Shown: positions 1 through 11,182, counted from the stretch's first letter. The stretch is 64,000 nucleotides of DNA from Flavobacterium sp. Root186 (GCF_001428525.1 NZ_LMHW01000012.1:407683-471682), one strand, 5' to 3'. Numbers and translations are program-made. The notes: generated from the sequence alone by a model not told the origin.

Positions 1-1
1 T

Positions 2-1747
2 GATGCCAATATCATTACTATTAAATACGACCGTACTGAAGACGAAAGAATGGTTAGTTTTGATGCTGATGAAAAAACATACAACTTAATTAAATTTAGA
101 AAAACCAATCAAGGTACAAGTATCAACTTGAAACCAATCGTAAGAAAAGGTGACAGAGTTGTTCTTGGACAGGTATTATCAGAAGGATATGCTACTCAAA
201 ATGGTGAATTAGCTTTAGGTAGAAACTTAAAAGTTGCGTTCATGCCATGGAAAGGGTATAACTTTGAGGATGCGATTGTAATTTCTGAAAAAGTAGTTCG
301 TGATGATATTTTTACTTCTATCCACGTTGATGATTATTCATTAGAGGTTAGAGATACTAAGTTAGGAAATGAAGAGTTAACAAACGATATTCCTAACGTT
401 TCTGAAGAAGCTACTAAAGATTTAGATGAAAACGGTATGATCAGAATTGGAGCAGAGGTTAAACCTGGCGACATTCTAATCGGAAAAATTACACCAAAAG
501 GAGAATCAGATCCTACTCCAGAAGAGAAATTGCTTCGTGCAATCTTTGGGGATAAAGCAGGTGATGTAAAAGATGCTTCGTTAAAAGCTTCTCCATCTTT
601 ACACGGTGTAGTTCTTGATAAAAAATTATTTGCAAGAGCCGTAAAAGATAAACGTAAACGTACTCAGGATAAGGATGCTTTAGGCGCTTTAGAAATGGAG
701 TTCGAAACTAAATTTGTTGAATTAAAAGACAGATTGGTTGAGAAATTATTCCTGATCGTTAACGGAAAAACATCTCAAGGTGTAATGAATGATTTGGGTG
801 AAGAAGTTTTACCCAAAGGTAAAAAATATACTCAAAAAATGCTTTACGCAGTAGAAGATTTTGCTCACTTAAGCAAAGGTCAATGGGTTGCTGATGACGC
901 TACTAATAAAATGGTTAATGATTTAATTCATAATTATAAAATTAAGCTGAACGACTTACAAGGATCTTTAAGAAGAGAAAAATTCACTATTACAGTTGGA
1001 GATGAATTACCATCTGGAATCTTGAAATTGGCGAAAATTTATATCGCTAAAAAACGTAAACTGAAAGTAGGGGATAAAATGGCAGGACGTCACGGTAACA
1101 AAGGTATTGTTGCAAGAATCGTTCGTCATGAAGATATGCCTTTCCTTGAAGACGGAACACCTGTTGATATTGTGTTGAATCCACTTGGGGTACCTTCACG
1201 TATGAACATTGGTCAGATTTATGAGACTGTTCTAGGATGGGCTGGTATGAACTTGGGTAGAAAATTTGCTACTCCAATTTTTGACGGTGCTTCTTTAGAT
1301 CAAATTAATGAATTGACTGATGAAGCTGGAGTACCACGTTTTGGACATACACACCTTTATGATGGTGGTACTGGAGAGCGTTTCCATCAAGCTGCGACTG
1401 TGGGTGTAATTTACATGCTTAAATTAGGACACATGGTTGATGATAAGATGCACGCACGTTCTATCGGACCATACTCGTTGATCACTCAACAACCACTTGG
1501 AGGTAAAGCTCAATTTGGAGGTCAGCGTTTTGGAGAGATGGAGGTTTGGGCACTTGAAGCTTATGGAGCATCAAGTACACTACGTGAAATCTTAACAGTT
1601 AAATCGGATGACGTTATTGGTAGAGCTAAAACTTACGAGGCTATCGTTAAGGGAGAGTCTATGCCAGAACCAGGATTGCCAGAATCATTCAATGTATTAA
1701 TGCATGAATTGAAAGGTCTTGGACTTGATATTCGTTTAGAAGAATAA
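2..1747 (+). CDS. rpoB: RNA polymerase beta subunit, C-terminal part (partial)
   Basis: The reading frame is open from base 2, so the start lies outside the window; about 581 C-terminal residues are present. RpoB forms half of the catalytic cleft of RNA polymerase and is the target of rifampicin, though the rifampicin region is upstream of this fragment. Visible conserved blocks include [31 protein letters not shown] (the region holding catalytic-centre lysines), [12 protein letters not shown] and the C-terminal [20 protein letters not shown], followed by the clamp segment ending GLDIRLEE. It precedes rpoC on the same strand, as in nearly all bacteria, but the gap to rpoC is an unusual 300 bp. 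Identification is secure. Confidence 0.98.
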   Translation, partial: DANIITIKYDRTEDERMVSFDADEKTYNLIKFRKTNQGTSINLKPIVRKGDRVVLGQVLSEGYATQNGELALGRNLKVAFMPWKGYNFEDAIVISEKVVRDDIFTSIHVDDYSLEVRDTKLGNEELTNDIPNVSEEATKDLDENGMIRIGAEVKPGDILIGKITPKGESDPTPEEKLLRAIFGDKAGDVKDASLKASPSLHGVVLDKKLFARAVKDKRKRTQDKDALGALEMEFETKFVELKDRLVEKLFLIVNGKTSQGVMNDLGEEVLPKGKKYTQKMLYAVEDFAHLSKGQWVADDATNKMVNDLIHNYKIKLNDLQGSLRREKFTITVGDELPSGILKLAKIYIAKKRKLKVGDKMAGRHGNKGIVARIVRHEDMPFLEDGTPVDIVLNPLGVPSRMNIGQIYETVLGWAGMNLGRKFATPIFDGASLDQINELTDEAGVPRFGHTHLYDGGTGERFHQAATVGVIYMLKLGHMVDDKMHARSIGPYSLITQQPLGGKAQFGGQRFGEMEVWALEAYGASSTLREILTVKSDDVIGRAKTYEAIVKGESMPEPGLPESFNVLMHELKGLGLDIRLEE

Positions 1748-2047
1748 TAAGTATTAGGCAGTTGTCAGTCCCGATTTTTATCGGGACTGATTACTCATTT
1801 ATAGAAGTTTTTAGGATTTATACCCGTAACCCGTTCCGATTTTTTATATAACCCCTAAGCGTTTTATAATTAGCACTTCAAAATAATAAGGTTTGAAGTT
1901 TAGAGAAGTAACCCGAGGTAGTTATAGTCAAAAGTCAAATGTCTTAAAGTTTATAAAGTCTCAACTGACTTTCGATTTTCGACTTTCAAACTTTCGACTT
2001 AAACAAGAATCAATTTTTTAATTGCAAATAAATCAATAGTAAAAACT
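1748..2047. other. rpoB-rpoC gap with hairpin and short repeats
   Basis: This 300-bp gap contains no plausible gene. It starts with a perfect 10-bp stem (1766-1775 and 1780-1789, cagtcccgat/atcgggactg, 4-base loop) that lacks a following T run, then a weaker acttcaaa/tttgaagt hairpin (1875-1882 and 1892-1899). From about 1926 to 2000 it carries repeated gactttc or agtcaaa-type words on both strands. The hairpin could act as an attenuator, processing site or inert repeat; the sequence does not decide. Confidence 0.7.
1766..1789 (+). repeat. Perfect hairpin after rpoB
   Basis: A 10-bp perfect stem with a 4-base loop 19 bp behind the rpoB stop. It is not followed by a T tract, so it is unlikely to be a strong terminator. 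Confidence 0.75.
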
Positions 2048-5000
2048 ATGATGAATAATAGAAATAATAATAAGGATAAAAATCCAGTTAAAAGATTTAA
2101 TAAAATCTCAATTGGATTGGCTTCACCAGAATCTATCTTGAAAGAATCAAGAGGAGAGGTATTGAAACCAGAAACTATCAACTACAGAACTCACAAACCA
2201 GAGCGTGACGGACTTTTCTGCGAAAGAATTTTCGGACCTGTTAAGGATTTTGAATGTGCATGTGGTAAATATAAAAGAATTCGTTACAAAGGTATTATCT
2301 GTGACCGTTGTGGTGTTGAAGTTACTGAGAAAAAAGTACGTCGTGACAGAGTAGGACACATCAATCTTGTTGTGCCAATTGCTCACATCTGGTATTTCCG
2401 TTCTCTTCCAAACAAAATTGGTTATATCCTTGGTCTTCCATCTAAGAAATTAGATATGATCATTTACTACGAAAGATACGTAGTAATCCAGGCTGGTATT
2501 GCTAAAAATGCAGATGGAGAATCATTACAAAGATTAGATTTCTTGACTGAAGAAGAATATTTAAATATTTTAGATACTCTTCCGCAAGAAAATCAATATT
2601 TAGATGATATGGATCCTAATAAATTTGTTGCCAAAATGGGAGCAGAATGTATTATGGATTTATTGGCTCGTATTGATTTAGATGCTTTATCTTATGAATT
2701 AAGACACAGCGCTAACAACGAAACATCTAAACAACGTAAAACTGAAGCTTTAAAAAGATTACAAGTTGTTGAGTCTTTCCGTGAGTCTAACTTAAACCGC
2801 GAAAACCGTCCTGAGTGGATGATTATGAAAGTGGTTCCTGTTATTCCACCAGAATTACGTCCGCTTGTGCCACTTGATGGAGGTCGTTTTGCAACTTCAG
2901 ATTTAAATGATTTATACCGTCGTGTAATCATCCGTAACAACCGTTTGAAGAGATTAATGGAGATTAAAGCTCCTGAAGTTATCTTGAGAAACGAAAAACG
3001 TATGTTACAAGAATCTGTAGATTCATTATTTGATAACACTCGTAAAGCTTCTGCTGTTAAAACAGAATCTAACAGACCATTAAAATCATTATCTGATTCC
3101 TTAAAAGGTAAGCAAGGACGTTTCCGTCAAAACTTACTTGGAAAACGTGTGGATTATTCTGCTCGTTCGGTAATTGTTGTTGGTCCTGAATTAAAATTAT
3201 TCGAATGTGGATTGCCAAAAGACATGGCATCTGAATTATACAAACCTTTCGTTATCCGTAAATTGATAGAAAGAGGTATTGTTAAAACAGTAAAATCTGC
3301 TAAGAAAATCATAGACAAAAAAGAGCCTGTAGTTTGGGATATCCTTGAAAATGTAATTAAAGGACACCCAGTATTACTTAACCGTGCTCCTACGTTACAC
3401 AGACTTGGTATTCAAGCTTTCCAACCAAAATTAATTGAAGGAAAAGCGATCCAATTGCACCCATTAGTATGTACGGCTTTCAACGCCGATTTTGATGGGG
3501 ATCAGATGGCAGTTCACTTGCCATTAGGGCCGGAGGCTATTTTGGAGGCTCAATTATTAATGTTGGCTTCTCACAATATCCTGAATCCTGCAAATGGTGC
3601 TCCAATTACTGTACCTTCTCAGGATATGGTCTTGGGTCTATACTATATGACCAAAGAACGTATCTCGACACCAGAACATGTAATTTTAGGTCAAGACTTG
3701 ACTTTCTATTCTGCTGAAGAAGTAAATATTGCATTAAACGAAGGAAGATTAGAATTGAATGCTCGTGTGAAAATTAGAGCAAAAGATTTTAATGACGCTG
3801 GAGAATTAGTGTACAAAATCATTCAAACAACTGCAGGACGTGTATTATTTAATGAAGTAGTACCTGAAGCAGCTGGATATATCAATGACGTATTGACTAA
3901 GAAAAACCTTAGAGATATTATCGGTCACATTTTAAGTGTAACTGATGTACCTACAACGGCAGCTTTCTTGGATAATATGAAAGATATGGGGTATAAATTT
4001 GCATTTAGAGGAGGTTTATCATTCTCTTTAGGTGATATTAGAATTCCAGAACAAAAAACTAAGTTAATTGCAGATGCCAGAGAGCAAGTTGAAGGTATCT
4101 CAACTAACTATAACATGGGTCTTATTACAAATAACGAGCGTTACAACCAAGTTATTGACGTATGGACTTCAGCAAATGCGCAGTTAACAGAATTAGCAAT
4201 GAAAAATATTAGAGAAGACCAACAAGGTTTCAACTCTGTATATATGATGCTTGATTCTGGGGCGAGGGGTTCTAAGGAGCAGATTCGTCAGTTAACTGGT
4301 ATGCGTGGTTTGATGGCTAAGCCTAAAAAATCTACTGCTGGTGGTGGTGAGATTATTGAAAACCCGATTCTTTCTAACTTTAAGGAAGGTCTTTCGATTC
4401 TTGAGTATTTCATTTCTACTCACGGTGCTCGTAAAGGACTTGCGGATACGGCTCTTAAAACGGCCGATGCTGGTTACTTAACAAGAAGGCTTCATGACGT
4501 TTCTCAAGATGTTATTGTTAACATCGAAGATTGTGGAACTTTAAGAGGCGTTGAAGTTTCTGCTTTGAAGAAAAATGAGGAAATCGTTGAATCATTAGGA
4601 GAAAGAATTTTAGGACGTGTTGCATTGCAAGATGTTATAAACCCACTTACTAATGAAGTAATGGTTCAATCTGGACACCAAATTACTGAAGCAATTATGA
4701 GAACTATCGAAGCTTCTCCAATTGAAAAAGTAGAGGTTAGATCTCCATTAACTTGTGAAGCTTTAAAAGGTATTTGTGCTAAGTGTTACGGTAGAAACTT
4801 AGCTACCGGAAAAATGACACAAAGAGGTGAAGCTGTCGGAGTTATTGCAGCTCAGTCTATTGGAGAGCCAGGTACACAGTTAACACTTCGTACGTTCCAC
4901 GTTGGAGGGGTTGCAGGAGGTATCTCTGAAGAATCTAGTATTGTTACAAGATTCAACGGTAGACTTGAGATTGAAGATTTAAAAACTGTTAAAGGTGAGG

Positions 5001-6358
5001 ATAGTGAAGGTAATGCGACTGATATCGTAGTATCACGTTCAACTGAATTAAAATTAGTTGATGAGAAAACTGGAATCGTTTTAAACACACACAATATTCC
5101 TTACGGATCTAGTATTTTCGTTAAGGATGGTGAAGTAGTTACTAAAGGAACTGTGATCTGTAAGTGGGATCCATATAATGGTGTAATTGTTTCTGAATTT
5201 ACTGGTAAGATTGCTTACGAGGATTTAGAACAAGGACAATCATTCATGGTTGAGATCGATGAGCAGACTGGTTTCCAGGAAAAAGTAATTTCTGAGGCTA
5301 GAAATAAAAAATTAATTCCAACTTTATTAGTTTATGGTAAAGAAGGTGAATTGATTCGTTCTTACAACTTACCAGTAGGTGCACACTTAATGGTTGAGAA
5401 CGGTGAGAAAATTAAAGCAGGTAAAGTATTAGTAAAAATCCCGCGTCGTTCTTCTAAAGCAGGCGATATCACGGGAGGTTTACCAAGAATTACTGAGTTG
5501 CTTGAGGCTCGTAACCCTTCAAACCCAGCGGTTGTATCTGAAATTGACGGTGTTGTTTCTTTTGGAAAAATCAAAAGAGGTAACCGTGAGATCGTTATCG
5601 AATCTAAATTTGGTGAAATTAAAAAGTATTTAGTTAAACTTTCTAGCCAAATCTTAGTACAAGAAAATGACTTCGTAAGAGCGGGAGTTCCATTGTCTGA
5701 TGGTGCAATTACGCCAGATGATATCTTGAGAATTCAAGGACCAGCTGCTGTTCAACAGTATTTAGTAAATGAAATTCAAGAGGTTTACCGTTTACAAGGG
5801 GTAAAAATTAATGACAAGCACTTTGAGGTAGTTATTCGTCAAATGATGCGTAAAGTAAGAGTTCAGGATCCAGGAGATACATTATTCCTAGAAGATCAAT
5901 TGATTCACACTAAAGATTTCATCGTTCAAAACGATAAATTATACGGTATGAAAGTGGTTGAAGACGCTGGAGATTCTGCTGTATTGAAACCAGGTCAAAT
6001 TATTTCTCCTCGTGATTTACGTGATGAAAATTCATTGTTGAAACGAAATGATAAAAATCTTGTTGTAGCAAGAGACGTAATTACTGCAACTGCAACGCCA
6101 GTTCTACAAGGTATTACAAGAGCTTCGCTACAAACTAAATCATTCATCTCTGCTGCTTCTTTCCAAGAAACAACAAAAGTACTTAACGAAGCTGCTGTAG
6201 CTGGTAAAGTAGATGATTTAGAAGGATTAAAAGAAAATGTAATTGTTGGACACAGAATTCCTGCAGGAACTGGTATGAGAGAATACGATAACACTATCGT
6301 AGGATCTAAAGACGATTACAATGAAATGATGGCTAATAAAGAAGAATATATTTATTAA
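2048..6358 (+). CDS. rpoC: RNA polymerase beta' subunit
   Basis: Full-length beta' subunit of 1436 residues, the other half of the catalytic cleft. The N-terminal zinc-binding cysteines (C70, C72, C85, C88) and the universal magnesium-binding NADFDGD (about residues 479-485) are intact. The second zinc site includes [11 protein letters not shown] near residue 903. The trigger-loop and bridge-helix region follows [19 protein letters not shown]. Length is in the usual Bacteroidota range, slightly longer than the E. coli protein. Two adjacent ATG codons at 2048 and 2051 are possible starts; I take the first. It is followed after 10 bp by a DUF3467 gene, probably co-transcribed up to the terminator at 6686. 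Confidence 0.98.
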   Translation: MMNNRNNNKDKNPVKRFNKISIGLASPESILKESRGEVLKPETINYRTHKPERDGLFCERIFGPVKDFECACGKYKRIRYKGIICDRCGVEVTEKKVRRDRVGHINLVVPIAHIWYFRSLPNKIGYILGLPSKKLDMIIYYERYVVIQAGIAKNADGESLQRLDFLTEEEYLNILDTLPQENQYLDDMDPNKFVAKMGAECIMDLLARIDLDALSYELRHSANNETSKQRKTEALKRLQVVESFRESNLNRENRPEWMIMKVVPVIPPELRPLVPLDGGRFATSDLNDLYRRVIIRNNRLKRLMEIKAPEVILRNEKRMLQESVDSLFDNTRKASAVKTESNRPLKSLSDSLKGKQGRFRQNLLGKRVDYSARSVIVVGPELKLFECGLPKDMASELYKPFVIRKLIERGIVKTVKSAKKIIDKKEPVVWDILENVIKGHPVLLNRAPTLHRLGIQAFQPKLIEGKAIQLHPLVCTAFNADFDGDQMAVHLPLGPEAILEAQLLMLASHNILNPANGAPITVPSQDMVLGLYYMTKERISTPEHVILGQDLTFYSAEEVNIALNEGRLELNARVKIRAKDFNDAGELVYKIIQTTAGRVLFNEVVPEAAGYINDVLTKKNLRDIIGHILSVTDVPTTAAFLDNMKDMGYKFAFRGGLSFSLGDIRIPEQKTKLIADAREQVEGISTNYNMGLITNNERYNQVIDVWTSANAQLTELAMKNIREDQQGFNSVYMMLDSGARGSKEQIRQLTGMRGLMAKPKKSTAGGGEIIENPILSNFKEGLSILEYFISTHGARKGLADTALKTADAGYLTRRLHDVSQDVIVNIEDCGTLRGVEVSALKKNEEIVESLGERILGRVALQDVINPLTNEVMVQSGHQITEAIMRTIEASPIEKVEVRSPLTCEALKGICAKCYGRNLATGKMTQRGEAVGVIAAQSIGEPGTQLTLRTFHVGGVAGGISEESSIVTRFNGRLEIEDLKTVKGEDSEGNATDIVVSRSTELKLVDEKTGIVLNTHNIPYGSSIFVKDGEVVTKGTVICKWDPYNGVIVSEFTGKIAYEDLEQGQSFMVEIDEQTGFQEKVISEARNKKLIPTLLVYGKEGELIRSYNLPVGAHLMVENGEKIKAGKVLVKIPRRSSKAGDITGGLPRITELLEARNPSNPAVVSEIDGVVSFGKIKRGNREIVIESKFGEIKKYLVKLSSQILVQENDFVRAGVPLSDGAITPDDILRIQGPAAVQQYLVNEIQEVYRLQGVKINDKHFEVVIRQMMRKVRVQDPGDTLFLEDQLIHTKDFIVQNDKLYGMKVVEDAGDSAVLKPGQIISPRDLRDENSLLKRNDKNLVVARDVITATATPVLQGITRASLQTKSFISAASFQETTKVLNEAAVAGKVDDLEGLKENVIVGHRIPAGTGMREYDNTIVGSKDDYNEMMANKEEYIY

Positions 6359-6368
6359 TTAGGAAACT

Positions 6369-6680
6369 ATGAGTAATCCGAAACAACAACAAGAGCAAAT
6401 TAACATTGAGTTAGACGAAACTATTGCAGAAGGAATTTATTCTAATCTTGCAATTATCAATCACTCATCATCAGAGTTTGTTTTAGATTTTGTAAGCATT
6501 ATGCCGGGTATTCCTAAAGCCAAGGTAAAGTCAAGAATTGTCTTGACACCACAACATGCTAAAAGATTATTAAGAGCAATAGGTGAAAATATCCATAGAT
6601 TTGAGGCCGCTCATGGCGAAATCAAAGAAACGGAACAAGCACCAATACCGCTTAATTTTGGTCCGGCAGGACAAGCATAA
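6369..6680 (+). CDS. DUF3467 family protein
   Basis: A small soluble protein of 103 residues with the look of the DUF3467 family: an N-terminal stretch of two beta strands (EGIYSNLAIINHSSSEFVLD), the phrase SIMPGIPKAKVKSRIVLTP and a helix beginning QHAKRLLRAIGENI. The function of the family is not known. Location directly after rpoC with a 10-bp gap suggests it belongs to the rpoBC transcript, and the same order is familiar to me from other Bacteroidota. A strong terminator follows. No signal peptide, membrane segment or cysteine is present, so a cytoplasmic location is likely. Confidence 0.9.
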   Translation: MSNPKQQQEQINIELDETIAEGIYSNLAIINHSSSEFVLDFVSIMPGIPKAKVKSRIVLTPQHAKRLLRAIGENIHRFEAAHGEIKETEQAPIPLNFGPAGQA

Positions 6681-6685
6681 ATTTT

Positions 6686-6716
6686 AAAGCCCCATTTTAA
6701 TGGGGCTTTTTTTTTT
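6686..6716 (+). terminator. Terminator of the rpoBC-DUF3467 unit
   Basis: A perfect 9-bp stem (aaagcccca/tggggcttt) with a 6-base loop is followed by a run of T, five bases after the DUF3467 stop codon. It is a typical intrinsic terminator. Confidence 0.92.
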
Positions 6717-7032
6717 GCGGTAGAGTTACAATAAATGCAGTTAATCTGATTTAATATACTTTAATCGACTAAATTTTCCTTCGTGGTTATATTGTTCTAA
6801 TTTGGCTCTGCCTATGAAAGATTAATTTTTGAAATATAATGACTTAGTAAGGTTGATTTAATTCAAATTAAAAAAAAGCGCTAATCAAATTAGCGCTTTT
6901 TTTATGCCTAAAAATGAATAAATCAATTTATAATTTCAAAATATTTTGATTGTTTCCCAACCTTTTTATACAAAATGTACTCTATATAAGTAAGAACCAT
7001 TAACAAAGGTTTTAACTTAAATAAATTATAGT
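6717..7032. other. Non-coding gap with an orphan hairpin
   Basis: No gene is visible. At 6871-6903 a perfect 14-bp stem (aaaaaaagcgctaa and its complement, 5-base loop) has A and T flanks typical of a bidirectional terminator, yet no coding sequence ends just before it on either strand. The 150 bp between the two hairpins could be a gene remnant or an untranslated RNA; I see no further support for either. Confidence 0.6.
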
Positions 7033-7767
7033 ATGAAAAAGAAATTCACCTTAGAAATAAAAAATCCTTGCTCTGAAAATTTTGATAAAATGATTCCTAA
7101 CACTGGTGGTTCATTTTGTAATTCATGCATGAAAAATGTGATCGATTTAAGTAAAAAAACAAATTCTGAAGTTGCTAAATTCATTGCCGGAAATAAAGAT
7201 AGAAACATTTGTGCACGATTAAAAACAACACAGTTGGAAGAGCAATTTGTATACAGTGAGACTTCTAAGATCAACACTTTAAAATATGCAGCAGTTGCTG
7301 CAACTGTTTTACTTACATCAAACCTTACTGCACAAGAAAAAGAGCCTGTTAAAATTGAAAAAGCCTGTGCGGAGCCTATGCATAGATTAGGCAAAGTGAT
7401 TTCTAATCAAGTTTTAAATGAAGTAGTCTTAGTAACAGTAAAAGGAAAAGTATTAGAAGCAAAAACACATAAACCTTTTGATAAAGAAACATATCCAGAT
7501 TTAATGTTAGCTGTTAATGGTTCACAAACTCCCGTGAAAGTAAATCCAAAAACGGGAGAGTTTTCTATACCAGCTCAAGTTTCAAAAAATAGTAAAACGT
7601 TAATAGTTACGATTACAGGAAGCGATTATTATCTTTCAAAAGAAATACCTTTTACTATAAAAGCAGTTAAAAATAATGTTTTGTCACAAAATATAATTAT
7701 TGATGCAGAAGAGCTGACTAAAATTTTTATTGCCGGCGGTTTAGGAATTAATTATACGGATCAATAA
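7033..7767 (+). CDS. Membrane-anchored protein with N-terminal CxxC motif
   Basis: A 244-residue protein of unknown function. The N-terminal part (residues 1-80) is soluble, with a distinctive pattern of cysteines (NPCSENF near 13, FCNSCMKNVIDLS near 33-43 and ICARL near 58). This is an arrangement I recognise from Bacteroidota proteins that often precede a carboxypeptidase-regulatory or SusC-like region. A single hydrophobic stretch (YAAVAATVLLTSN, about residues 85-97) followed by TAQE may be a membrane anchor, leaving a C-terminal domain of about 140 residues, rich in beta strands, on the other side. The CxxC could bind metal or be redox-active; this is inference. It is a single-gene unit ending in the shared terminator at 7792. 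Confidence 0.7.
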   Translation: MKKKFTLEIKNPCSENFDKMIPNTGGSFCNSCMKNVIDLSKKTNSEVAKFIAGNKDRNICARLKTTQLEEQFVYSETSKINTLKYAAVAATVLLTSNLTAQEKEPVKIEKACAEPMHRLGKVISNQVLNEVVLVTVKGKVLEAKTHKPFDKETYPDLMLAVNGSQTPVKVNPKTGEFSIPAQVSKNSKTLIVTITGSDYYLSKEIPFTIKAVKNNVLSQNIIIDAEELTKIFIAGGLGINYTDQ

Positions 7768-7791
7768 AACAAAATGTTGGGGATGTAATGA

Positions 7792-7818
7792 AAAAAGGCT
7801 GTCTAAGACAGCCTTTTT
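7792..7818. terminator. Bidirectional terminator
   Basis: The stem aaaaaggctgtc/gacagcctttt with a 3-base loop lies between two convergent genes and has T runs in both directions. It can end both the CxxC-protein gene and prfC. Confidence 0.88.
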
Positions 7819-7837
7819 ATATTTTCTAAAGAAGTGA

Positions 7838-9430
7838 TTAATCAAATTCAGAAGTAAAGTATAATTTCACACTTGGATATTTACTTTGTGTCATTTGAAT
7901 TGTAAAATCAGAATCGGCTAAAAATACCAGCTGGCCATATTTATCATGCGCAAGGAATTTTTGTTTGATTCTTTTAAACTCCTTGAATTCTTCATTTTTA
8001 GCATCATCAGGTTTTACCCAGCAAGCTTTGTGAACAGGGAAGTTTTCGTAAGTACATTTCGCACCGTATTCATGCTCTAAACGATATTGAATAACCTCAT
8101 ATTGTAGGGCTCCAACAGTTCCGATAACTTTACGATTATTCAACTCCAGAGTAAACAATTGCGCTACACCTTCATCCATCAACTGATCTACTCCTTTTTC
8201 TAATTGCTTAGCTTTCATAGGATCGGCATTATTGATGTATCTAAAATGTTCCGGAGAGAAACTCGGAATTCCTTTAAAACTCATTACTTCGCCCTCAGTC
8301 AAAGTATCTCCAATTTTAAAGTTTCCCGTATCATGCAAACCAACAATATCCCCTGGATATGAAATATCTACGATTTCTTTTTTTTCTGCGAAAAAGGCAT
8401 TCGGACTTGAGAATTTTAAATTTTTCTTTTGACGAACGTGATAATAAGGTTTGTTTCTTTCGAAAGTTCCCGAAACAATTTTTATAAAAGCTAAACGGTC
8501 GCGGTGTTTCGGATCCATGTTAGCGTGAATTTTAAATACAAAACCAGACATTTTTTCTTCTGCCGGATCAACCAAACGAGTTTCAGAATCTTTTGGTCTT
8601 GGAGATGGAGCAATCGCTACGAAACAATCTAACAATTCGCGAACTCCAAAATTATTCAAAGCTGAACCAAAAAATACAGGCTGAATTTTTCCATCTAAAT
8701 AATCCTGGCGCTCAAACGTTGGATAGACTTCATCAATCAATTCTAATTCTTCACGAAGTTTTTCAGCTGCTTTTTGACCAACGATTTTATCTAATTCAGG
8801 ATTATTTTGAACATCAGAAAAAGCAATAGTTTCTTCGATATTTTTACGGCTGTCTCCACTAAAAAGATTGATATTTTCTTCCCAAAGATTATAAATTCCC
8901 TGAAAATCATACCCCATTCCGATTGGGAAACTTAAAGGAGTAACTTTTAATCCCAATTTTTGCTCCACTTCATCCATCAAATCAAAAGCATCTTTACCTT
9001 CACGGTCTAATTTGTTGATGAAAACAATCATCGGAATGTTACGCATTCTACAAACGGCCACCAATTTCTCGGTTTGTTCCTCAACCCCTTTTGCAACGTC
9101 AATAACCACAATAACACTATCAACAGCTGTAAGAGTTCTAAAAGTATCTTCGGCAAAATCCTTGTGCCCCGGAGTATCAAGGATATTGATTTTTTTATCT
9201 TTATAATTAAAAGCAAGTACAGAAGTCGAAACCGAAATACCTCTCTGGCGTTCGATTTCCATAAAGTCACTCGTTGCACCTTTTTTAATTTTATTATTTT
9301 TTACAGCTCCAGCTTCCTGAATAGCTCCTCCAAATAATAATAATTTTTCCGTTAATGTTGTTTTACCGGCATCGGGATGCGATATAATTCCAAATGTTCT
9401 TCTGCGTTGTATTTCTTTTAAAAAGCTCAT
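7838..9430 (-). CDS. prfC: Peptide chain release factor 3
   Basis: A translational GTPase of 530 residues, the expected RF3 length. RF3 removes RF1 and RF2 from the ribosome after peptide release and takes part in translation quality control. The G1 motif SHPDAGKTT is near residue 17, the switch region RGISV near 64, G3 DTPGHKDF near 85, and G4 NKLDR near 139, followed by the RF3-specific C-terminal half (HRDRLAFIKIVSGTFERN and the later VIQYRLEHEYG). It is a single gene, convergent with the preceding one. A TACTTTTG element in the upstream region may be its -7 box. RF3 is distinguished from EF-G by its shorter length and by the RF3-type domains 2 and 3. Confidence 0.96.
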   Translation of the reverse strand: MSFLKEIQRRRTFGIISHPDAGKTTLTEKLLLFGGAIQEAGAVKNNKIKKGATSDFMEIERQRGISVSTSVLAFNYKDKKINILDTPGHKDFAEDTFRTLTAVDSVIVVIDVAKGVEEQTEKLVAVCRMRNIPMIVFINKLDREGKDAFDLMDEVEQKLGLKVTPLSFPIGMGYDFQGIYNLWEENINLFSGDSRKNIEETIAFSDVQNNPELDKIVGQKAAEKLREELELIDEVYPTFERQDYLDGKIQPVFFGSALNNFGVRELLDCFVAIAPSPRPKDSETRLVDPAEEKMSGFVFKIHANMDPKHRDRLAFIKIVSGTFERNKPYYHVRQKKNLKFSSPNAFFAEKKEIVDISYPGDIVGLHDTGNFKIGDTLTEGEVMSFKGIPSFSPEHFRYINNADPMKAKQLEKGVDQLMDEGVAQLFTLELNNRKVIGTVGALQYEVIQYRLEHEYGAKCTYENFPVHKACWVKPDDAKNEEFKEFKRIKQKFLAHDKYGQLVFLADSDFTIQMTQSKYPSVKLYFTSEFD

Positions 9431-9449
9431 ATTTTGTATAAATAGGTTG

Positions 9450-9457
9450 CAAAAGTA
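9450..9457 (-). promoter_or_regulatory. Candidate -7 element of prfC
   Basis: TACTTTTG on the minus strand fits the Bacteroidota TAnnTTTG box and lies about 20 bp before the start codon. No clear TTG -33 element is present, so support is weak. Confidence 0.4.
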
Positions 9458-9540
9458 CTATTAATTACGGCTTAATAAAAATATTCAGTTCTTAAATTGA
9501 AAGCGATAACTTTTCAAGACAGTACTTTTTATAAAAAAAT

Positions 9541-9564
9541 AAGGCTGTTTTTAAAAACAGCCTT
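9541..9564 (-). terminator. Terminator of the alpha-amylase gene
   Basis: A perfect 24-bp palindrome (aaggctgttttt and its complement) lies 22 bp downstream of the amylase stop codon. On the minus strand it is followed by a T-rich run. Confidence 0.85.
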
Positions 9565-9585
9565 AAATCGATATTGAAAAATGAA

Positions 9586-11025
9586 TTATTGATTAATTGA
9601 CCAAACAGAATATCCTTTTGGCGGACATTGAATTTTTACCCATTTATCTGCCTGAGTTGTTGGGTACCAGGTTGAATTTCCTGTAAAATCTTTAATCTGA
9701 GTATTTGCCCAATTGGTTTGAATCCATCTTTCCTGCCAAACATCAGAATTATTGATGTAAACCACTAATCCCGGATTTCCGTTGTAACCGTTTCTTCTTG
9801 CTACATATTCGTCATTATCAGAATATAAAATAGAAGTTGTACCCGTTGCTTTGTTGTTATGAATCCAGATAAGATTGTTTAATTTGGCTTTATCCAGCCA
9901 TTCTTCATAATCTCTGTAGAAAATTGTTGGATATCCTTCGTGAGTTAAAATATAAGAATACGCCAGCATTTTACTCCAAATTTCATCTGTATCATGATTG
10001 GTTACAAAAGTCACCGCTTTATACGGATTTCTTTTCCACATCATATCATCATTTAAAAGTGCCAGATTATTTCCATCAAAAGCGTCGTTCATTTTGTAAT
10101 AACAAGCAAAATCAAATACAGAACTATTGGCACTGTTAGCCCAGTTATTTAATATATCTACATTCGAATCCCATAATTCGCCAACAGAAAAGCCGCCTAC
10201 ATTCGCATTCCATGAATTTACAACCCATGCACCAAATCCTTTTACGTAGTCAAATCTCCAACCGTCAAACTTCATGGTGTTTTTGTAATATTTACCAACT
10301 CCATCAGCTCTTAGCCAAAGCCAATCCTGAACATGTGGGTTTGCATGACATAAATCAGGGAAACCACCAAACGCTCCTTCATCATTATTTCCATAGCTGT
10401 TTTTATAGAAGTCATTATAGTTACGTGTAAATTTTCCAGAAGCAACACCGCTGAAATTTGTCCACGTGTTAGTGCCTGTATATGGATTTGCTTCAGATTG
10501 ACCACCGCTATTATGATTAATTACAATATCAGCATATACTTTTACATTTTCAGTATGTGCTTTTGTAATCAAACTCACTAATTCAGCTTTAGATCCAAAT
10601 CTGGTTTCAGTACTTCCATTTTGGTTATAATCTCCAAAATCAAAATAATCAGTTGGATCATATCCCATAGAGAAAGCTCCGTTTTGCGCTTTTGAAGCAG
10701 GAGGTAACCAAATAGAGCCAATTCCGGCATTTGACCATGCTGTTACTTTTCCATTTACGGTATTCCACCAATTTCCGCCCGCAGGAACATCCCAATAAAA
10801 AGCCTGCATCATGACGCCTCCGCCAGGATTATCAACATATTTTCCGGTAGGAGATGATAAAGAAGTTCCAGTGCTAAAAGGCTTTCCATCGTGGTGAGTC
10901 ACGTTGATAATCTTAAATTGCTGACTTTCTGCTTTAGTGTCAACATCATTCATTTCATTTGTACAAGAATACAAAAAGGTTGTAATTGCAGTAAGAAAAA
11001 ATAATCTTACAATAGGTTTTTTCAT
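9586..11025 (-). CDS. Alpha-amylase lipoprotein (GH13)
   Basis: A 479-residue starch-degrading enzyme. The N-terminus is a lipoprotein signal with lipobox LYSC and modified cysteine C21, so it should be anchored to the outer membrane, possibly surface-exposed. The GH13 regions are clear: ADIVINHN (region I), GWRFDYVKGF with the nucleophile Asp, VGELWDS with the acid/base Glu, and VTNHDTDE with the third catalytic Asp. The opening GVMMQAFYWDVPAGGNWW resembles the compact archaeal and plant-like amylases (probably GH13 subfamily 7), which is a family-level inference. Unlike many Bacteroidota amylases it is not next to susC or susD genes. The upstream gap holds an unusual cluster of inverted half-sites at 11183-11211. 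Confidence 0.94.
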   Translation of the reverse strand: MKKPIVRLFFLTAITTFLYSCTNEMNDVDTKAESQQFKIINVTHHDGKPFSTGTSLSSPTGKYVDNPGGGVMMQAFYWDVPAGGNWWNTVNGKVTAWSNAGIGSIWLPPASKAQNGAFSMGYDPTDYFDFGDYNQNGSTETRFGSKAELVSLITKAHTENVKVYADIVINHNSGGQSEANPYTGTNTWTNFSGVASGKFTRNYNDFYKNSYGNNDEGAFGGFPDLCHANPHVQDWLWLRADGVGKYYKNTMKFDGWRFDYVKGFGAWVVNSWNANVGGFSVGELWDSNVDILNNWANSANSSVFDFACYYKMNDAFDGNNLALLNDDMMWKRNPYKAVTFVTNHDTDEIWSKMLAYSYILTHEGYPTIFYRDYEEWLDKAKLNNLIWIHNNKATGTTSILYSDNDEYVARRNGYNGNPGLVVYINNSDVWQERWIQTNWANTQIKDFTGNSTWYPTTQADKWVKIQCPPKGYSVWSINQ

Positions 11026-11182
11026 AATAGATTGTGGTTAAGGTTAAATTAATAAAGTTTGAAATTGTTAATTTTAACACTTTAAAAACAAGATATTCTT
11101 ATTTTTTGCGGTTATAAATTATTAATAACGCATCTAAAGTAGGGGTTTTTTGATTCGATTTGTTTTTGTAGGAAAATAGTTT

